A stretch of 14,832 nucleotides of DNA from HRBIN16 sp049969495 (GTDB taxonomy: Bacteria; Armatimonadota; HRBIN16): positions 1 through 14,832 of the forward strand of contig JBMFOT010000075.1 in NCBI GenBank assembly GCA_049969495.1, in the 5' to 3' direction. Shown here one piece after another: positions 13,332-14,832 of the stretch. The notes beneath the pieces are model-generated. The model did not search any database. It was not told where the DNA came from and worked only from the letters and a program-made list of their open reading frames with translations. Position 1 is the first letter of the stretch, and each line of letters begins with the position of its first letter. The position numbers and the translations under genes are program-made.

Positions 13332-14832
13332 AGCACCTTCCACTTGCCGTGTCGAAACACCTCGCGGAAACGAGAGGGTTTGTCCACAGGGACGATCCAG
13401 TAGTCGATCCGGTATCGCGATGCCATACGTGCAACATCCTCATCTTGTAGTTTGAAGTATAGGCTGTTGATATTCGTTTCGTTTACGGGTGGTGAACCAC
13501 GTAGTCTCAACTCGTGCTTACGGATATCGAAGCCGATCTCGGCGATACGAGATACCCATTCCTGCGTGTAACGAGGGTCAAAGAGCACATGCGTACCATC
13601 CTTCCAGGTAACGAACACCCCCCGGCGGGAAATGGCACGGAAGCTCTGCCAGTCCTCCTGCATACCCGGCGGCACCAGAAAGACGGCGTCCTTGGGAGTG
13701 TTTTGCAGAGCCCACTGGGCGAAAGGATACTGCGGTGATGCGGCAGCCTGTCGCCAGCGCACACCCGCCGTCTGAACTTGCCGAGCGCACCCTGCAACCA
13801 GTGCCACACCTAAAGCCGTAGCTATCATCTGCTGCCCAACCCGCAGCCGGTCCCCCCGCTGGGGCAAACGCAGTTGGAAAGCTGCGCCGACCCCAAGCAC
13901 CACGATGCCGACCAAGAGCAGCGATACCTTGGGATGTGCGCTCCATGACCAGTAAGTCACGCTTGCGCTCCACAGCGTTCCCGCTACCACACTACGCACC
14001 ACGTCATTTCTCTGCAAGACCTCCTCTAACCACGACGACCACGCGGAAACCGCCAACACCACCCCCGGTGCGATCAAGAGGTCTACCGCCTTCGCCAGCT
14101 GCAGCGACACCAGCTGGGGTATCTTCACCCCGTACGCCGCCACCAACGCACCCGCCACAGCGACCACAATCGCCCACAACCACGCCCTGATGAACTCTCT
14201 CCGCAGCGGCCCCACGGCACCTCCCATCCACCTACCGAACCCGATGAGCACCATCGCCCCTAGCAAAGACGCCCATGCAGAAACCGAGAACGCTAGAGGA
14301 AACACATGGAACCACGAGCGGAAGCGGTTAACCTTATACCACAGATCGACATCTGCAGGAGGGACGTAGCGGTGAGCCAGGTTCAGCGCTATTACCGGTG
14401 ACGCCACCAATAGCGCAAACACACTAGCCGCCAGCAAAGCCCTCCACTCCCTGCGGAAATCAGGCACGGTGAGTACAATACCCAACAGGTATATGGCGAG
14501 GTATACCGCATACAGCACGGTCAGGTTCGCCACAATGCCCAACCACAACGCGCTACGCCAATAGCGCCTCTCGATAAAGTCCGCAACCGCCAGCAACACG
14601 AAGGGAACCGCCACACTGCTCTGCTCGAAGATGTTTACCATAATGGTTCCTTCTGCAAACATGGGTTGCGGGATAAGAGCGAACGCCGCCATGCTGCCCA
14701 GCGCGGCAAGCCGATTGCCCGGCACAACAGCTTGAGCCAAGCGATATACCGCGTAAAACAGCCATCCGCGCGCCATGAGAAAAAGCACCATCTCCAGCGG
14801 TTCCAGAGGCAACCAGTGCGATAGCCATGCCA
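13262..14832 (-). CDS. Polytopic membrane protein, possible GT-C glycosyltransferase-like, 5' end outside the window
   Basis: The minus-strand frame is open from the right edge to TGA at 13262-13264, giving at least 523 residues; a TTG at 14812 is only an apparent start. About ten hydrophobic helices are followed by a ~150-residue soluble C-terminal domain. That domain contains YPFAQWALQNTPKDAVFLVPP, given here as PFAQWALQNTPKDAVFLVPP, then RAISRRGVFVTWKD and YRIDYWIVP. A W/F-x-N-TP-x-DA-x-FL-x-PP element plus a later Arg-Arg-x-V-x-V-x-W-K element is seen in large bacterial integral membrane proteins related to GT-C glycosyltransferases or DUF6798-like proteins. Those use lipid-linked sugars, but the catalytic loop near the N-terminus is not in view, so no activity can be assigned. 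The C-terminal end overlaps the converging conserved gene by 70 bp. Ten helices is a visual estimate. Confidence 0.75.
   Translation of the reverse strand, partial: AWLSHWLPLEPLEMVLFLMARGWLFYAVYRLAQAVVPGNRLAALGSMAAFALIPQPMFAEGTIMVNIFEQSSVAVPFVLLAVADFIERRYWRSALWLGIVANLTVLYAVYLAIYLLGIVLTVPDFRREWRALLAASVFALLVASPVIALNLAHRYVPPADVDLWYKVNRFRSWFHVFPLAFSVSAWASLLGAMVLIGFGRWMGGAVGPLRREFIRAWLWAIVVAVAGALVAAYGVKIPQLVSLQLAKAVDLLIAPGVVLAVSAWSSWLEEVLQRNDVVRSVVAGTLWSASVTYWSWSAHPKVSLLLVGIVVLGVGAAFQLRLPQRGDRLRVGQQMIATALGVALVAGCARQVQTAGVRWRQAAASPQYPFAQWALQNTPKDAVFLVPPGMQEDWQSFRAISRRGVFVTWKDGTHVLFDPRYTQEWVSRIAEIGFDIRKHELRLRGSPPVNETNINSLYFKLQDEDVARMASRYRIDYWIVPVDKPSRFREVFRHGKWKVLQVRTRVEREIIPTSQPRRDSHR

Noticed and set aside
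13936..14190. Proline/threonine-rich open frame on the plus strand
   Set aside because: The low-complexity Pro/Thr/Arg run is the antisense of Gly/Val/Ala-rich membrane helices in the minus-strand gene.
1..14832. CRISPR array, insertion sequence, tRNA or phage and defence genes
   Set aside because: I found no regularly spaced repeats, transposase motifs, tRNA-like cloverleaf or defence-type domains on either strand.

Overview
The window is about 14.8 kb of moderately GC-rich bacterial DNA, densely packed with short intergenic gaps and ATGA or abutting gene junctions. A stand-alone heptose-1-phosphate adenylyltransferase and a lipoprotein-type signal suggest a diderm organism. The mix of genes (actinobacterial-style CysS, VanW/G5 protein, the family usually labelled quinate 5-dehydrogenase, secreted fasciclin protein) would fit an Armatimonadota- or Chloroflexota-like environmental lineage, possibly thermophilic. 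That placement is inference; no rRNA or marker is present.

Layout. (1) 2-2408, plus strand: a co-directional cluster of a coiled-coil protein cut by the left edge, rfaE2, an Ntn-hydrolase asparaginase/aspartylglucosaminidase homologue, and a cyclophilin lipoprotein. (2) 2409-6550: a carbohydrate module with a GH1 glycosidase (minus) diverging from a DgoD-type galactonate dehydratase (plus), which converges on an MFS transporter (minus). Together these could release a sugar, import a sugar or sugar acid, and dehydrate an aldonic acid. (3) 6824-7333: a secreted fasciclin-domain protein closed by a strong intrinsic terminator. (4) 7395-8670: a small four-helix membrane protein, an SDR lacking the usual catalytic serine, and the first ~46 codons of a UV damage endonuclease (UvsE) gene whose remainder is gone. 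(5) 8775-12369: cysE, cysS and a VanW-family protein with overlapping ends, behind a good sigma-70 promoter. (6) 12414-13331: the quinate-5-dehydrogenase-like conserved protein with its own near-leaderless promoter. It overlaps tail-to-tail by 70 bp with (7), a large polytopic membrane protein running off the right edge.

Most notable: the truncated uvsE remnant with arginine losses that look like CpG decay, a two-copy non-coding motif in the two divergent intergenic regions (4051-4085 and 6689-6735), promoters almost on top of start codons (7395, 12414), a coiled-coil tail on CysE, and the 70 bp convergent overlap. I see no CRISPR array, tRNA, rRNA, insertion sequence or defence system, and no clear case for a wholly new multi-gene system.
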